From: a bacterium
GTDB taxonomy: Bacteria; Myxococcota_A; UBA9160; SZUA-336
Direction: 5' to 3'
NCBI GenBank assembly: GCA_024226335.1
Contig: JAAELY010000157.1
Span: 1 to 54,407 of the forward strand
DNA length: 54,407 bases
In this document: piece after piece, positions 7,882 through 16,954 of the stretch
Numbering within the stretch: position 1 is the first letter of the stretch
How the letters are laid out: every line of letters starts with the position of its first letter
Program-made: the position numbers and the translations under genes
The notes under the pieces: model-generated
What the model was told of the DNA's origin: nothing
The model's database searches: none
What the model saw: the letters and a program-made list of their open reading frames with translations, nothing else

Positions 7882-9321
7882 TCAGGCTGCGGAAGAGGTC
7901 CTTCGGCTCTGGCGTAGCTGGCTTTCCAGGGCCATCAGCTGCTCGGGGAAGGTTTCTTTCGCCTTGCTGACGTATTCGGGGATCAATCCCGTTTCGAAGA
8001 AATCGGGACTCGAGTCGCCGAGTTCTAGCGGCAGCAGGGTCACATCCGTCCGCTGGTCGAGCAGTTCCAGGTCGCGCCGGTGCATGGTCTCGATCCCGGC
8101 GGCCGCGACCGTCTGAAGCAGGCGGAGTTTTCCGATGCGTCGCGGGTGCGTTTCGTAGGCGTGCAGGCTGCCGGTGAGCTTGACGTACAGGATGACCAGT
8201 CGCTTGCGCTCCTCGGTCCCCGCTTCGCGATCGCGATCCCACTTCAGTGCGATCGAGTGCAGCGGCACATCTTCAGTCGTCGATCCGTCGATGTAGTGCA
8301 GCTCGCGGTCTCCGCGCCGGATCACGCGCGGTACGAAGAGCAGGGGGACCGTCGATGAAGCGAGCGCGGCCTCTCGCGGGTCGGTCTGGATCATGAAGTC
8401 GGCGAGGTGCTGGGGCACTTCGATCGGTGTGAGCACCTCGGGACGACAATCACCGACGTTGAACGCCGGACAGAAGAACGGAAGCCGCGGTTTCACCGCT
8501 GCACAGTATTGCTCCAGTACGCGCTCCAGGCCTTTTGCGCAGTCGACGAAGCCCGCTGGCGTACCCCCGGTGACCGGTAGCAGTGCGTCGGTGACGAGTC
8601 GTCGGACCAGCTGGAACTTGGAAGGTCGCAACCCCAGATCGACCCGGCCGGCGTACAGGTCGTAGCCGAGCTGCTCGATGGCATGCGGCGACAGACCCTG
8701 GGCATACATGAGACCCGCCATGGCCCCGGCGCTCGATCCCCAGATCTCCTGGACGTGTTCCGCGCAGCCAATCGCCTCGATCAGGCGCAACGCGGTCGCG
8801 TGAGCGAAGAGTTTGAGTCCGCCCGAACCCAGCGAAAGCACGACCCGCGAGTCCTCGGCGGCGCAGAGTTCTCGCAGAGCCCGAAATCGTTCGTCCAGGC
8901 TTGAAGGCGCCTCGCCGGCATCGACCACCTGCCACACATAGCGGCGCTGGCCGTCTGAGCGATCGAGTGCGAAGCCATCCGCCGGAACCGCGCGATTGCG
9001 CCCCAGAAAGCGGATGTTCACGCTGCCGTCCGCGCGGCACTCCGACAGCAGGCGCGCGAGCACCGAAAGCCGTGCGTCCTCGGGCGGCGGATCGCAGACT
9101 GCACCCTGGTGGGGAAGCTCGAAGTGCACGGGCAGTTCGCGTTCCTGGATCTCGCGCAGGACTTCCATCTCGATTCCCCGCGCCCGGGCCTGGGCCATCG
9201 CGTCGGGGGCCAGGAAATACGTGCCACCTGGGCCGCAGAACCGCAGCGGCCAGCCTGGCCGGCCGGCGAGTTCACGCAGTTCCTCGGGCAAGTGAGCCCG
9301 GACCTCACAGATGATGTTCAA
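7882..9321 (-). CDS. patatin-like phospholipase family protein
   Basis: 479 residues. The patatin fold starts near residue 160: VVLSLGSGGLKLFAH supplies the oxyanion glycine loop, GSSAG (195-199) holds the nucleophilic Ser197, and the catalytic aspartate lies in HYIDGSTTED near 360 (DGS rather than the more usual DGG/DGA). The roughly 155-residue N-terminal extension is not recognised. No signal peptide is seen, so it probably acts in the cytoplasm or at the inner face of the membrane as a lipid acyl hydrolase. The start is a TTG at 9319-9321 with AGGGAG upstream. It is the first gene of a patatin-nucleotidyltransferase-lgt operon. Confidence 0.83.
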   Translation of the reverse strand: MNIICEVRAHLPEELRELAGRPGWPLRFCGPGGTYFLAPDAMAQARARGIEMEVLREIQERELPVHFELPHQGAVCDPPPEDARLSVLARLLSECRADGSVNIRFLGRNRAVPADGFALDRSDGQRRYVWQVVDAGEAPSSLDERFRALRELCAAEDSRVVLSLGSGGLKLFAHATALRLIEAIGCAEHVQEIWGSSAGAMAGLMYAQGLSPHAIEQLGYDLYAGRVDLGLRPSKFQLVRRLVTDALLPVTGGTPAGFVDCAKGLERVLEQYCAAVKPRLPFFCPAFNVGDCRPEVLTPIEVPQHLADFMIQTDPREAALASSTVPLLFVPRVIRRGDRELHYIDGSTTEDVPLHSIALKWDRDREAGTEERKRLVILYVKLTGSLHAYETHPRRIGKLRLLQTVAAAGIETMHRRDLELLDQRTDVTLLPLELGDSSPDFFETGLIPEYVSKAKETFPEQLMALESQLRQSRRTSSAA

Positions 9322-9558
9322 CGCAGAGACTCCCTGAATACTGCATCGGTTGCCGCCAATCGTGGCATTAGAGGAAGGGTTCGCCAGAATTTCAGGATCG
9401 GCCCGAAATCGCCTCGGGACACTCCTGTATTCATGTTTAAATTCAACTAGTTATGAGACTGGTCGCAAATCGATCAGAGGCGCTCCAGCCATCTCCACAA
9501 CTCACCCGAGCGGGACCGGCCCTTTTCTAGGCGGCCGCTCGCTGGTACGCTCTGGCCC

Positions 9559-10131
9559 GTGAATGAAATGTCCCACTGCCGCTGGTTCGTGATTCTGTCC
9601 GCTGCCGCCCTCCTGTCCGCCGGGCCGGTGATCGATGGTGCGATCGAAGTCGCGGCCCAGAACGAACCCGTTCCAGTCGAGCCCGGGGTGCGCGACTGGG
9701 TGGTCGGCAAGCTTCACGACTTCAACCGGCGCCTGGCGCCAAGCGTCACGAGCCGGATCGCGGATTCGATTCTGAAGTGCGGCGATAACCACGCACTCGC
9801 GCCTGATCTAGTGCTCGCCGTGTTGATCGCTGAGAGCAGCGCGCGGCCGCACGCGTACAGCCCGAAGGGCGCGATTGGTCTCATGCAGGTCATGCCGCAT
9901 ATGTTCAAGCTCACCGGACTGCCCGGGAACGCCGGACATCTCGAGGCCAACATCGAGGCGGGTTGTCTGCTGCTGGCCGACAATATTCGCCGCCTCGGAG
10001 AAGAGGACGGAGTGTCGGCGTACTTCTGGGGCAGCCGGATTCGCGGCGATGGCTACTTGCAGCGCATCGTAAAGATCCGCCGCGGGTTGGACCTGCAGCC
10101 TCGGCTCGGCCAGGGCCCACAGCACGGCTAG
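9559..10131 (+). CDS. lytic transglycosylase, SLT domain, secreted
   Basis: 190 residues with an N-terminal signal peptide (hydrophobic FVILSAAALLSAG, then a short leader). The single SLT domain carries the catalytic glutamate in AESSARPHAYSPKGAIGLMQ and the second conserved block NIEAGCLLLADNIRRLG. The third family motif, usually AYNAG, reads AYFWG. Such enzymes cleave peptidoglycan glycan strands to anhydromuropeptides in the periplasm. The start is GTG 9559; an in-frame ATG at 9568 is possible. The upstream region 9322-9558 has no gene but contains an AT-rich segment around 9430-9460, the likely promoter zone for this gene, the patatin gene, or both. Confidence 0.85.
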   Translation: MNEMSHCRWFVILSAAALLSAGPVIDGAIEVAAQNEPVPVEPGVRDWVVGKLHDFNRRLAPSVTSRIADSILKCGDNHALAPDLVLAVLIAESSARPHAYSPKGAIGLMQVMPHMFKLTGLPGNAGHLEANIEAGCLLLADNIRRLGEEDGVSAYFWGSRIRGDGYLQRIVKIRRGLDLQPRLGQGPQHG

Positions 10132-10138
10132 CCGGCAC

Positions 10139-10663
10139 ATGGCCAAGAAATCTGGTTCCGCACTTCGCTCCACGCACTTCGACGTACAGGGCCGAGCGCG
10201 CATGGTCGACGTCGGCGACAAGAGCGAGACTCGCAGGGAAGCGATCGCCAGCGGCCGCGTCCATCTGTCCGCCGAAGCGCTCCGGGCGGTGACCGAAGGT
10301 TCCGCCAAAAAGGGGGACGTCCTGGGAGTTGCGCGGATCGCCGGCATCCAGGCCGCCAAGCGAACTTCGGATTGGATTCCCCTGTGCCATCCGCTCGCGA
10401 TCGAGTCCGTCGAGCTGGTCTTCGCATGCGACGAGACGGCCGGCCACATCGACATCCGCTCCACCGTGCGCCTGACCGGACGAACGGGCGTCGAGATGGA
10501 AGCACTGGTCGCGGTGTCTGCAGCTGCGCTGACGATCTACGACATGTGCAAGTCAATGGATCGCGGCATGGTGATTGACGCAGTTCAACTCGTTCGGAAG
10601 TCCGGCGGAAAAAGTGGCGTCTACGACCGCGCCGAGCAGACTGAGAATCAGGACACGGCTTGA
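10139..10663 (+). CDS. moaC: cyclic pyranopterin monophosphate synthase
   Basis: MoaC, 174 residues, converts the MoaA product to cyclic pyranopterin monophosphate in molybdenum cofactor synthesis. Family motifs include MVDVGDKSETRREA near the N-terminus, the active-site region WIPLCHPLAI (about 80-88), and VEMEALVAVSAAALTIYDM followed by CKSMDRGM. Length is normal (about 160 for E. coli plus a short charged tail). The gene starts 7 bases after the transglycosylase stop. No other moa/mob/moe gene is present in the window, so the pathway is split across the genome. Confidence 0.95.
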   Translation: MAKKSGSALRSTHFDVQGRARMVDVGDKSETRREAIASGRVHLSAEALRAVTEGSAKKGDVLGVARIAGIQAAKRTSDWIPLCHPLAIESVELVFACDETAGHIDIRSTVRLTGRTGVEMEALVAVSAAALTIYDMCKSMDRGMVIDAVQLVRKSGGKSGVYDRAEQTENQDTA

Positions 10664-10712
10664 TCTTCGAGGGCAGGCGGGGATAAGCTAGCTGCGCCGC
10701 GTTGGGTGCGGC

Positions 10713-11927
10713 ATGCGAGACCCGACGATGCGCCCGCGACTCCTCCTGCTCTGTTGGATATCTCTCTGCTGCCTCCACCCGGCGACAGCGGTGCGCGCGG
10801 AACCTGAATCGATCGATCTGCAGCCTCCGGAGCGCGCTGCCTGGTCGCCGCGCAACATCGTGGTCGGAATCTCTTCGTTTCTCGGTCGTTGGAACTACTG
10901 GTATGCCGAGCGCGAGGTCCTGATCGAGACGGTACCCGCCGAGGCGGCGGTAGGCCTCTACTACATCCGCTCGAACTTTCAGAAGCGCTATGAGCAGGCC
11001 AGGACTCCCGTCCTGATCACCTTGCCACCACGGGTCGACACCACGACCAAGGACAATGTGAAGATCCACGTGATGGCCGACGGCTATCTGTCCAAGAATG
11101 TCGGCTTCAATTCGCGCAAAATTCCCAGTGCGATCGTCATCCAACTGGAGCCGCTGCCGAACAACCTCGTGTTCTTCGGCCATACGGATCTCGCCGGGCG
11201 CACCACGCTCACGCTGCGCACGACTGAAGAGCCGGATGTTCGCGTCAGCAAGAGCCGCGGATTCGCCGGTTTCACGCTCGCGCTGGCCGAGACGGCCGAC
11301 AAGCTAGAAGACGGCGGCGCTGTTTCCGGCGGACACGTGACGTCGGTCGAAGTTGCTCAGGTTGCCGAGGATGTGCTGGTCCGCGTCAAGACTTTGAACG
11401 CCGACGTCGAGGTGCGTTCGAAAAATGGCTTCGACCCGATCCGCAAAGAGCACATCCTCACCCTGGACCTGATGGAGAAAGGCACGCGGACCCCTTCGGG
11501 CGCGCAGATTCGCAGCGCGTTGCAGGTCCCGGGCTTCTCGCTCGGGGATCCGTGTCTGCGCATCGGCGCCGATGTGTTGCGTCGAGATATCGATCCGCAA
11601 CTCCTTGCCCGAGCCTTCCGTCCGACCGGATCACTGGCCGATCTTTTCCGACGCGAGGCGCTCAAACGACTCGGGCGTCTGAACAAAGGCACGATCCGCA
11701 CCGATTCAGGCGATATGCTGCGCACAGGCAGTCCGATCGAACTCGAACTGGGCCTGCAGACGGCTTCGCGCGTCATCGACTACTTCGAACTCCTGATTGC
11801 GTTTGCGCGTACCCGGCCCGACCCGCAGACCAGCCTGCGCTCGCTGGTTGCGCCCGAGATGGGCTCTGCGGCCTTCGCACCCCTGTGGAGCGAGATCGAA
11901 GCTTCACGTGACGGCTGTGGGCGCTGA
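10713..11927 (+). CDS. uncharacterised secreted protein
   Basis: 404 residues with a signal peptide (MRPRLLLLCWISLCCL, cleaved near ATAVRA). The start may be the ATG at 10713 or, more naturally for a signal peptide, the ATG at 10728. The mature part starts with a conserved-looking WSPRNIVVGISSFLGRWNYWYAER segment (quoted in part: SSFLGRWNYWYAER), then beta-rich sequence with VDTTTKDNVKIHVMADGYL, resembling carboxypeptidase-regulatory or PEGA-type beta sandwiches. The C-terminal half is helical and polar. I cannot name the family. Location is likely periplasmic or outer-membrane associated. It sits 49 bases downstream of moaC with no obvious functional link. Confidence 0.7.
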   Translation: MRDPTMRPRLLLLCWISLCCLHPATAVRAEPESIDLQPPERAAWSPRNIVVGISSFLGRWNYWYAEREVLIETVPAEAAVGLYYIRSNFQKRYEQARTPVLITLPPRVDTTTKDNVKIHVMADGYLSKNVGFNSRKIPSAIVIQLEPLPNNLVFFGHTDLAGRTTLTLRTTEEPDVRVSKSRGFAGFTLALAETADKLEDGGAVSGGHVTSVEVAQVAEDVLVRVKTLNADVEVRSKNGFDPIRKEHILTLDLMEKGTRTPSGAQIRSALQVPGFSLGDPCLRIGADVLRRDIDPQLLARAFRPTGSLADLFRREALKRLGRLNKGTIRTDSGDMLRTGSPIELELGLQTASRVIDYFELLIAFARTRPDPQTSLRSLVAPEMGSAAFAPLWSEIEASRDGCGR

Positions 11928-11970
11928 ACTCCGCGGAATTATGCGCTAAATCCAGAAGACCCGGTCCCGG

Positions 11971-12696
11971 GTGGCTTCCCTTCTCGCCCCGAGATGGAAA
12001 CACGTGCCGGGATCCAATGACGCCTTCGAAAATCCGTACCACCGGCCTCGAGAGAGGCTGCTTCGAGAGGGCGCGGCGCCACTCTCCCTGATCGAGTTGC
12101 TCGCCTTGTCCCTGCGTACGGGACGCGCCGGTGCATCTGCGACACGTCTGGCCGACGACCTCGTTCAGGAGTTCGGCTCACTCGACGCGCTCGCGCGCGC
12201 GGGAAATGCCGAACTGGCGCGCGTGCCGGGTATGGGTCCGGTCAAGATTGCGTCATTGCGCGCGGCTTTTGAACTCGGCTCGCGGCTCGCTCAACAGCCA
12301 CTCGTGCCCGGCGAAAAGCTCCAGTCCCCCGAACAGATCTTCTCTTGTTTCGGAACCCGGCTGCGTCATTGTCGCCAGGAAGTCTTCATGACCGTGTTGC
12401 TCGACTCGCGCCACCGCGTCATAGGTGAGGTCGAAGTGAGTCGCGGAAGCTTGAACCAGAGTCTCGTCCATCCGCGAGAGGTGTTCGCGCCCGCGTTGCG
12501 GGAGACAGCAGCGGCCATCCTGGTGTTGCATAATCACCCCAGCGGAGATCCCGCCCCGAGCAGGGAAGACCACGAAGTGACGCGGCGCCTGGCCAGGGCA
12601 GGGGAGATTCTGGGTATCCGCCTGGTGGACCATGTCGTGGTCGCTGCCGAATCCTATGTGAGTTTCGCACGCAGCGGATGGCTCGATCCGGCCTGA
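11971..12696 (+). CDS. radC: RadC/JAB domain protein
   Basis: 241 residues. It has an N-terminal helix-hairpin-helix-like UPF0758 region (ERLLREGAAPLSLIELLAL, ARVPGMGPVKIASL) and a C-terminal JAB1/MPN+ metalloprotease-like domain with the JAMM zinc motif HNHPSGDPAPSREDHEV. Proteins of this family are annotated as DNA repair protein RadC, although a repair role is not established. The GTG start at 11971 is the longest choice; a GTG at 12004 also fits the usual N-terminus. No Shine-Dalgarno stands out. It is co-oriented with, but 43 bases from, the secreted-protein gene. Confidence 0.9.
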   Translation: MASLLAPRWKHVPGSNDAFENPYHRPRERLLREGAAPLSLIELLALSLRTGRAGASATRLADDLVQEFGSLDALARAGNAELARVPGMGPVKIASLRAAFELGSRLAQQPLVPGEKLQSPEQIFSCFGTRLRHCRQEVFMTVLLDSRHRVIGEVEVSRGSLNQSLVHPREVFAPALRETAAAILVLHNHPSGDPAPSREDHEVTRRLARAGEILGIRLVDHVVVAAESYVSFARSGWLDPA

Positions 12697-12748
12697 GACT
12701 CAAGTTTGCCGACACCCCAGACGATCCATGAAAAGTCGGAGGTGTCCC

Positions 12749-13099
12749 ATGTCATCCAGTACTGGCTCGAAAGCCGATCGTCGTCATTCGGAACGCGCCG
12801 CAATCAAGATTCCGGTCGACTACTCCGGGGTGGACGCGTTTTTCAGCGAGTTCGCCTCGAACATCAATGAAGGCGGCCTCTTCATCGAAACCGAAAGTCC
12901 CGTCGATCTCGGCGAGGTGGTCAGTCTGCTGATTACCCTGCCGACACTCGCCGAGCCCGTTCAGCTCGAGGGTCGCTGTGCCTGGATCAGCGACGGCAAG
13001 GCGGACTCAGCACCCGGGATGGGTGTGGAGTTCCTCGATATGTCAGGCGAAATCAAAGACCTGCTGGACAAGGTAGTCCGCCAACTCCGCCGAGACTGA
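12749..13099 (+). CDS. PilZ domain protein (TIGR02266-like)
   Basis: About 116 residues from the ATG at 12749, chosen because GGAGG lies 7 bases upstream; an ATG at 12728 is in frame but has no such signal. The whole protein is one PilZ domain: a leading basic stretch DRRHSERAAIKIPVDYS, then SNINEGGLFIETE. The second c-di-GMP motif, normally D/NxSxxG, reads NINEGG, the variant common in the myxobacterial TIGR02266 group. Such stand-alone domains act as c-di-GMP-responsive adaptors, often in motility or surface behaviour. Whether this one still binds the nucleotide is uncertain. Confidence 0.83.
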   Translation: MSSSTGSKADRRHSERAAIKIPVDYSGVDAFFSEFASNINEGGLFIETESPVDLGEVVSLLITLPTLAEPVQLEGRCAWISDGKADSAPGMGVEFLDMSGEIKDLLDKVVRQLRRD

Positions 13100-13123
13100 T
13101 CCCGCGTTCGCCCAGTCCCAGAC

Positions 13124-13159
13124 CGGATTTCGCTAGAAGGGCGGATTTCGCTAGAAGGG
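13124..13159. repeat. 18-bp perfect tandem duplication at the ssb stop
   Basis: CGGATTTCGCTAGAAGGG occurs at 13124-13141 and again at 13142-13159. The second copy contains the ssb stop codon (13151-13153) and part of its last codons; the first copy repeats the same sequence immediately beyond the gene. It looks like a recent replication-slippage duplication in the pilZ-ssb convergent gap. Confidence 0.85.
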
Positions 13160-13591
13160 GATTTCGTCGTCCGAGGCTCCGGCCGAGCCGCTCATCGGGT
13201 CTGCGCCGCTGCTACTGGCTCCACCCTGCGCTGGGCGGTAGTCGCCTCCGCCGCTGTCTCCCCGCCGGCCGAGCATTTGAAGGTCGCGCGCCACGATTTC
13301 GGTGGTCCAGCGCTTATTGCCTTCTTTGTCTTCCCACTCTCGGGTCTGAAGCTTGCCCTCGATGTAGACCTGCTTGCCCTTGGCCAGATACTCGCCGCAG
13401 ATCTCGGCGAGGCGATCCCAGGCCACGATCTTGTGCCATTCGGTCTTTTCCTGGTTCTCGCCGCTCTTGTTCTTGTATTTCTCCGTGGTGGCCACGGTGA
13501 AATTCGCGACGGCCGTGCCCTGCTGCGTGTAGCGCAGTTCGGGGTCACGTCCGAGATTGCCGACCAGGATGACTTTATTGATGGCTGCCAT
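13151..13591 (-). CDS. ssb: single-stranded DNA-binding protein
   Basis: SSB, 146 residues from the ATG at 13589-13591, chosen because GGAGGAA lies about 9 bases upstream and the family start [20 protein letters not shown] follows; the open frame upstream is spurious. The OB-fold domain covers residues 1 to about 110 ([49 protein letters not shown]). A glycine- and serine-rich linker leads to the acidic tip DDEIPF, which recruits replication and repair partners. It coats single-stranded DNA as a tetramer during replication, recombination and repair. It is divergent from uppP, with about 260 non-coding bases between them. Confidence 0.96.
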   Translation of the reverse strand: MAAINKVILVGNLGRDPELRYTQQGTAVANFTVATTEKYKNKSGENQEKTEWHKIVAWDRLAEICGEYLAKGKQVYIEGKLQTREWEDKEGNKRWTTEIVARDLQMLGRRGDSGGGDYRPAQGGASSSGADPMSGSAGASDDEIPF

Positions 13592-13854
13592 TAGGGGGAT
13601 TCCTCCGGGATAGCGGGGGGCGAGAACCGACAAATTAGCACAGCAGCGACGGAGCGCGGGCCGAAACGACCCCGTTTTAGCGAAGCGCAAGAGATCATCG
13701 CTGCCTTCCTGCCCCCGGCTTCTTGCGATCCGGCCCCCCGTTTCCGAACCTGACAGTCCCTCCGAAGGCGAACACTCGCCGTAGCATCCAGGAATATCCG
13801 CGAGCGAGCGCTCTGGTCGCGCCGTTCCCCCGGCAACGGGCTGCGAGGAGGACT

Positions 13855-14661
13855 TTGACGGTATTTCAAGCGCTGGCACTCGGTGTCCTCCAGGGTGCGA
13901 CCGAGTTCCTTCCAGTGTCCTCGTCCGGGCACCTGGTTCTGGCGGAGAGTCTGCTTCCGGGCGCGGAGCAACCGGCCCTGTTGTTCGACACGATCCTGCA
14001 CCTGGCAACCCTGCTGGCGATCGTGTTGATCCTGCGCCGGCGAATCCTGCATCTGCTACTCGCAGCCTGGTCTTTTGTATCCCGGCCCGCCGAACTCGAC
14101 GGAGCCGTGCGGACCGATCGTCGCTGGTTATTGCTTCTGGCCCTGGCCAGCGTGCCGACCGCGATCATCGGTCTGGCGATGCGAGGTCTGGTCGGAGCGG
14201 CTCGCGAGCATCCCAGCTGGGTCGGTGCAGCACTGCTCGTGACTGCAGTATTGCTTCTGCTTTCTGAGCGGATGGGAAGACGCGAACGAAGCGCAGAGAG
14301 TCTTGGCGTGGGCGATGCGCTTTTGATTGGAGTCGTACAGGGTCTGTCCGTCATGCCGGGCATCTCGCGCTCGGGCTCTACGATCGCGGCTGCGCTGTTT
14401 CGCGACGTCAATGCGGCGACGGCGGTCGAGTTTTCGATGCTGGTCTCGATTCCTGCGATCGCGGGTGCAAACTTGTTGGAGTTGATGAAGGGAGGGACCG
14501 GCGCGATCGAGGTCGTTCCTTTCGTAGCCGGTTTTGCGGCCGCGTTTGTGACCGGTGCATTTTCGTTGAAGGCGTTGCAATGGCTAGTTGCGGAGCGCCG
14601 GTTATTGCCTTTCGCTGTGTACTGCACTCTGATTGGTTTGGGGGCAATGGTTCTTGGGTAA
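13855..14661 (+). CDS. uppP: undecaprenyl-diphosphatase
   Basis: UppP (BacA), 268 residues, an inner-membrane phosphatase that recycles undecaprenyl diphosphate to the monophosphate for peptidoglycan and other envelope polymers. The TTG at 13855 is the likely start because GAGGAGGAC precedes it and the protein then begins [20 protein letters not shown] as in the family; the longer open frame from 13723 adds a tail with no homology. The two signature regions are present: [16 protein letters not shown] and [16 protein letters not shown]. Several membrane segments follow. The stop overlaps the probable start of ftsK. Confidence 0.94.
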   Translation: MTVFQALALGVLQGATEFLPVSSSGHLVLAESLLPGAEQPALLFDTILHLATLLAIVLILRRRILHLLLAAWSFVSRPAELDGAVRTDRRWLLLLALASVPTAIIGLAMRGLVGAAREHPSWVGAALLVTAVLLLLSERMGRRERSAESLGVGDALLIGVVQGLSVMPGISRSGSTIAAALFRDVNAATAVEFSMLVSIPAIAGANLLELMKGGTGAIEVVPFVAGFAAAFVTGAFSLKALQWLVAERRLLPFAVYCTLIGLGAMVLG

Positions 14662-16954
14662 ATCTGTTAGGAAGACGAAGTCGAGCCGCTCCACCGCGCG
14701 CAAGGAAACGCAGTCACGCGTCCCCGGGCGCATCGAAGGTGAAGCGATCGCGATCGCCCTGTTCGCCGTGGCCGGCTTTCTCGAGGTCAGCTTGCTGACC
14801 TACAGCCCGGCCGATCCCGCGTGGGCTTTTGGGCAGAGCGTGGAGAACCGCTGCGGCCCGGTCGGCGCACTGATCGCGTTCGGTCTGGCGGGAACCCTGG
14901 GTTATGCATCGCATATGCTGCCGATCGCTTCCGTCGTGGTCGCCCTGCGCTATCTGCGCGGCCTCCCCCTGCGGCCGCGTTGGATTCCGCTGCTCGCCTG
15001 GGGCGTATTTGCGATCAGTCTGGCCGCGAGCTTCGAGATTCTGCGACACGCGTTTCCCGAAATCGTGTCGGTGTCCGCCGGTGGGGCGATCGGGGTGGAA
15101 CTGGTCGCTCTGCTTTCGAAGGCGGTCTATCTGGCGGGCACGAGTCTGGTGCTCGGCATTACTTCGCTGCTCAGTCTGCTGGTCGCCACCGGGATTTCGC
15201 TGCGCGATTCGTGGTTGACGCTGCGGCGCGGTTTTCGCGCGGTCGGTCGCCAGATCGGCCAGCTCGTGCGCGTCACTCGTGCGCGCGTGGCGCGAAGACT
15301 GGAGAGTTATCGCGAAGCGCGGGAGGAAGCTCTCGCACAGAAACACATCGAAACGCCTTCGACGATGCCGAAGGTCGAGAACAGACCTCTTCCGCATTCC
15401 AAGACCCCCGTACAAACGGCCGGAGTACCGGAGGTGGTCGAACACAAGATCGTCGTGCACCGACCTGCCAAACAGGAGACCCTGCCGTTTGACGATCGCG
15501 CGCGCGGCGGGCCGTTCAAGCTACCCGACCTCGAGATTCTGGCACAGGGACCGGAGTCGAGTCCGAATCTGGATCGGGAATTCCTGATCAAGAACTCGCA
15601 GATCCTCGAAAAGAAACTCCTGGACTTCAGTGTGAAGGGCCGCGTGGTCAAAGTGCACCCGGGTCCCGTGATCACGATGTACGAGTTCGAGCCCGCTCCC
15701 GGAGTGAAGGTTTCGCGCATCGTGAATCTGGCCGACGACCTGGCTCTGGCGCTGCGCGCCATGTCGATCCGCATCGTCGCACCGATTCCAGGCAAGAACG
15801 TCGTCGGCGTAGAGGTTCCGAACGCCGAACGCGATGTCGTGGTGATTCGCGACAGCCTCGCGCATCCGAGCTACCAGGAAGCGGAATCGAAGCTGACGAT
15901 TGCGTTGGGCAAGGACATCTTCGGCAACCCGGTCTGTGCGGATCTGGCATCGATGCCGCATCTGCTGGTCGCTGGAGCGACCGGAACGGGAAAGTCGGTT
16001 TTCCTGAACGGACTGTTGAGCAGCATCTTGTTTCGCTCCACGCCCGACGACGTGAAGCTGCTTCTGATCGATCCAAAGATGCTCGAGTTCTCGCTCTTCC
16101 GCGGTATTCCACATCTCATTTCGGAAGTCGTCACGAATCCGAAGCGCGCTTCGGCCGCCTTGATGGGCGTAGTCAACAAGATGGAAGAGCGCTACGAACT
16201 CATGGCGAAGCGTGGCGTGCGCAACATCAAGCAGTACAACAAGCTGATTGCGAAGGAACTCGCGGCCTCGCGACCCGCGCCCGATGATGACATCGTGCCG
16301 CGGCCTCTTCCGTACATCGTCGTCGTGATCGACGAACTCGCCGATCTGATGATCGTCGCATCGCGCGACGTCGAAGAATCGCTCATGCGCCTGGCGCAAA
16401 TGGCGCGCGCAGCCGGTATTCACCTGGTACTCGCCACGCAGCGGCCGTCCGTCGACGTTCTGACGGGTATCATCAAGGCAAACTTCCCGGCGCGAATCTC
16501 CTTCCAGGTCAGTTCCCGTACCGACTCGCGAACGGTTCTGGATGCAAACGGTGCAGAGCGGCTGCTTGGAATGGGCGATATGTTGCACACGCCGCCGGGC
16601 AGCTCGAAGATCGAGCGCATCCACGGGCCGTATATCTCCGAGAAGGAGGTCAAGGCGCTGACGGACTTCCTGCGCACTCAAGGTTCCCCAGAATTTGACT
16701 CGAACCTGGTGCGTCTGACCGAGGAGAGCGAACGCAAAGAAGAGCGAGGCGAGGACTACGACGAGTATTTCGACGAAGCAGTCGATATCGTCGCTCGCCA
16801 CCGAATCGCTTCGATTTCCTTCATCCAGAGGAAGCTGAAGATCGGCTACAACCGGGCGGCTCGCATCGTCGAACAGATGGAGGCCGATGGGATGGTCGGT
16901 CCGCAGGAAGGGACCAAGCCCCGTGACATCTTCGTCCGGCCACCTGAGGAATAG
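14654..16954 (+). CDS. ftsK: DNA translocase FtsK/SpoIIIE
   Basis: About 766 residues. The TTG at 14654 is chosen because GGGGG lies about 9 bases upstream; a TTG at 14633 is also open. About four N-terminal membrane segments (to about residue 180) anchor the protein at the division septum. A short basic linker follows; it is compact compared with E. coli FtsK. The motor has Walker A GATGTGKSVF, Walker B VVVIDELADLMI, and ATQRPSVDVLTGIIKANFPA. The C-terminal winged-helix gamma domain (ASISFIQRKLKIGYNRAARI) reads orienting sequences in DNA. It pumps chromosomal DNA during division. It overlaps uppP upstream and lolA downstream by short stretches. Confidence 0.95.
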   Translation: MGKSVRKTKSSRSTARKETQSRVPGRIEGEAIAIALFAVAGFLEVSLLTYSPADPAWAFGQSVENRCGPVGALIAFGLAGTLGYASHMLPIASVVVALRYLRGLPLRPRWIPLLAWGVFAISLAASFEILRHAFPEIVSVSAGGAIGVELVALLSKAVYLAGTSLVLGITSLLSLLVATGISLRDSWLTLRRGFRAVGRQIGQLVRVTRARVARRLESYREAREEALAQKHIETPSTMPKVENRPLPHSKTPVQTAGVPEVVEHKIVVHRPAKQETLPFDDRARGGPFKLPDLEILAQGPESSPNLDREFLIKNSQILEKKLLDFSVKGRVVKVHPGPVITMYEFEPAPGVKVSRIVNLADDLALALRAMSIRIVAPIPGKNVVGVEVPNAERDVVVIRDSLAHPSYQEAESKLTIALGKDIFGNPVCADLASMPHLLVAGATGTGKSVFLNGLLSSILFRSTPDDVKLLLIDPKMLEFSLFRGIPHLISEVVTNPKRASAALMGVVNKMEERYELMAKRGVRNIKQYNKLIAKELAASRPAPDDDIVPRPLPYIVVVIDELADLMIVASRDVEESLMRLAQMARAAGIHLVLATQRPSVDVLTGIIKANFPARISFQVSSRTDSRTVLDANGAERLLGMGDMLHTPPGSSKIERIHGPYISEKEVKALTDFLRTQGSPEFDSNLVRLTEESERKEERGEDYDEYFDEAVDIVARHRIASISFIQRKLKIGYNRAARIVEQMEADGMVGPQEGTKPRDIFVRPPEE

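Noticed and set aside
7865-8242. N-terminal extension of the nucleotidyltransferase (open frame to 8242)
   Set aside because: It overlaps the patatin-like gene and is low-complexity Arg/Pro/Ala sequence; the family start matches the ATG at 7862-7864.
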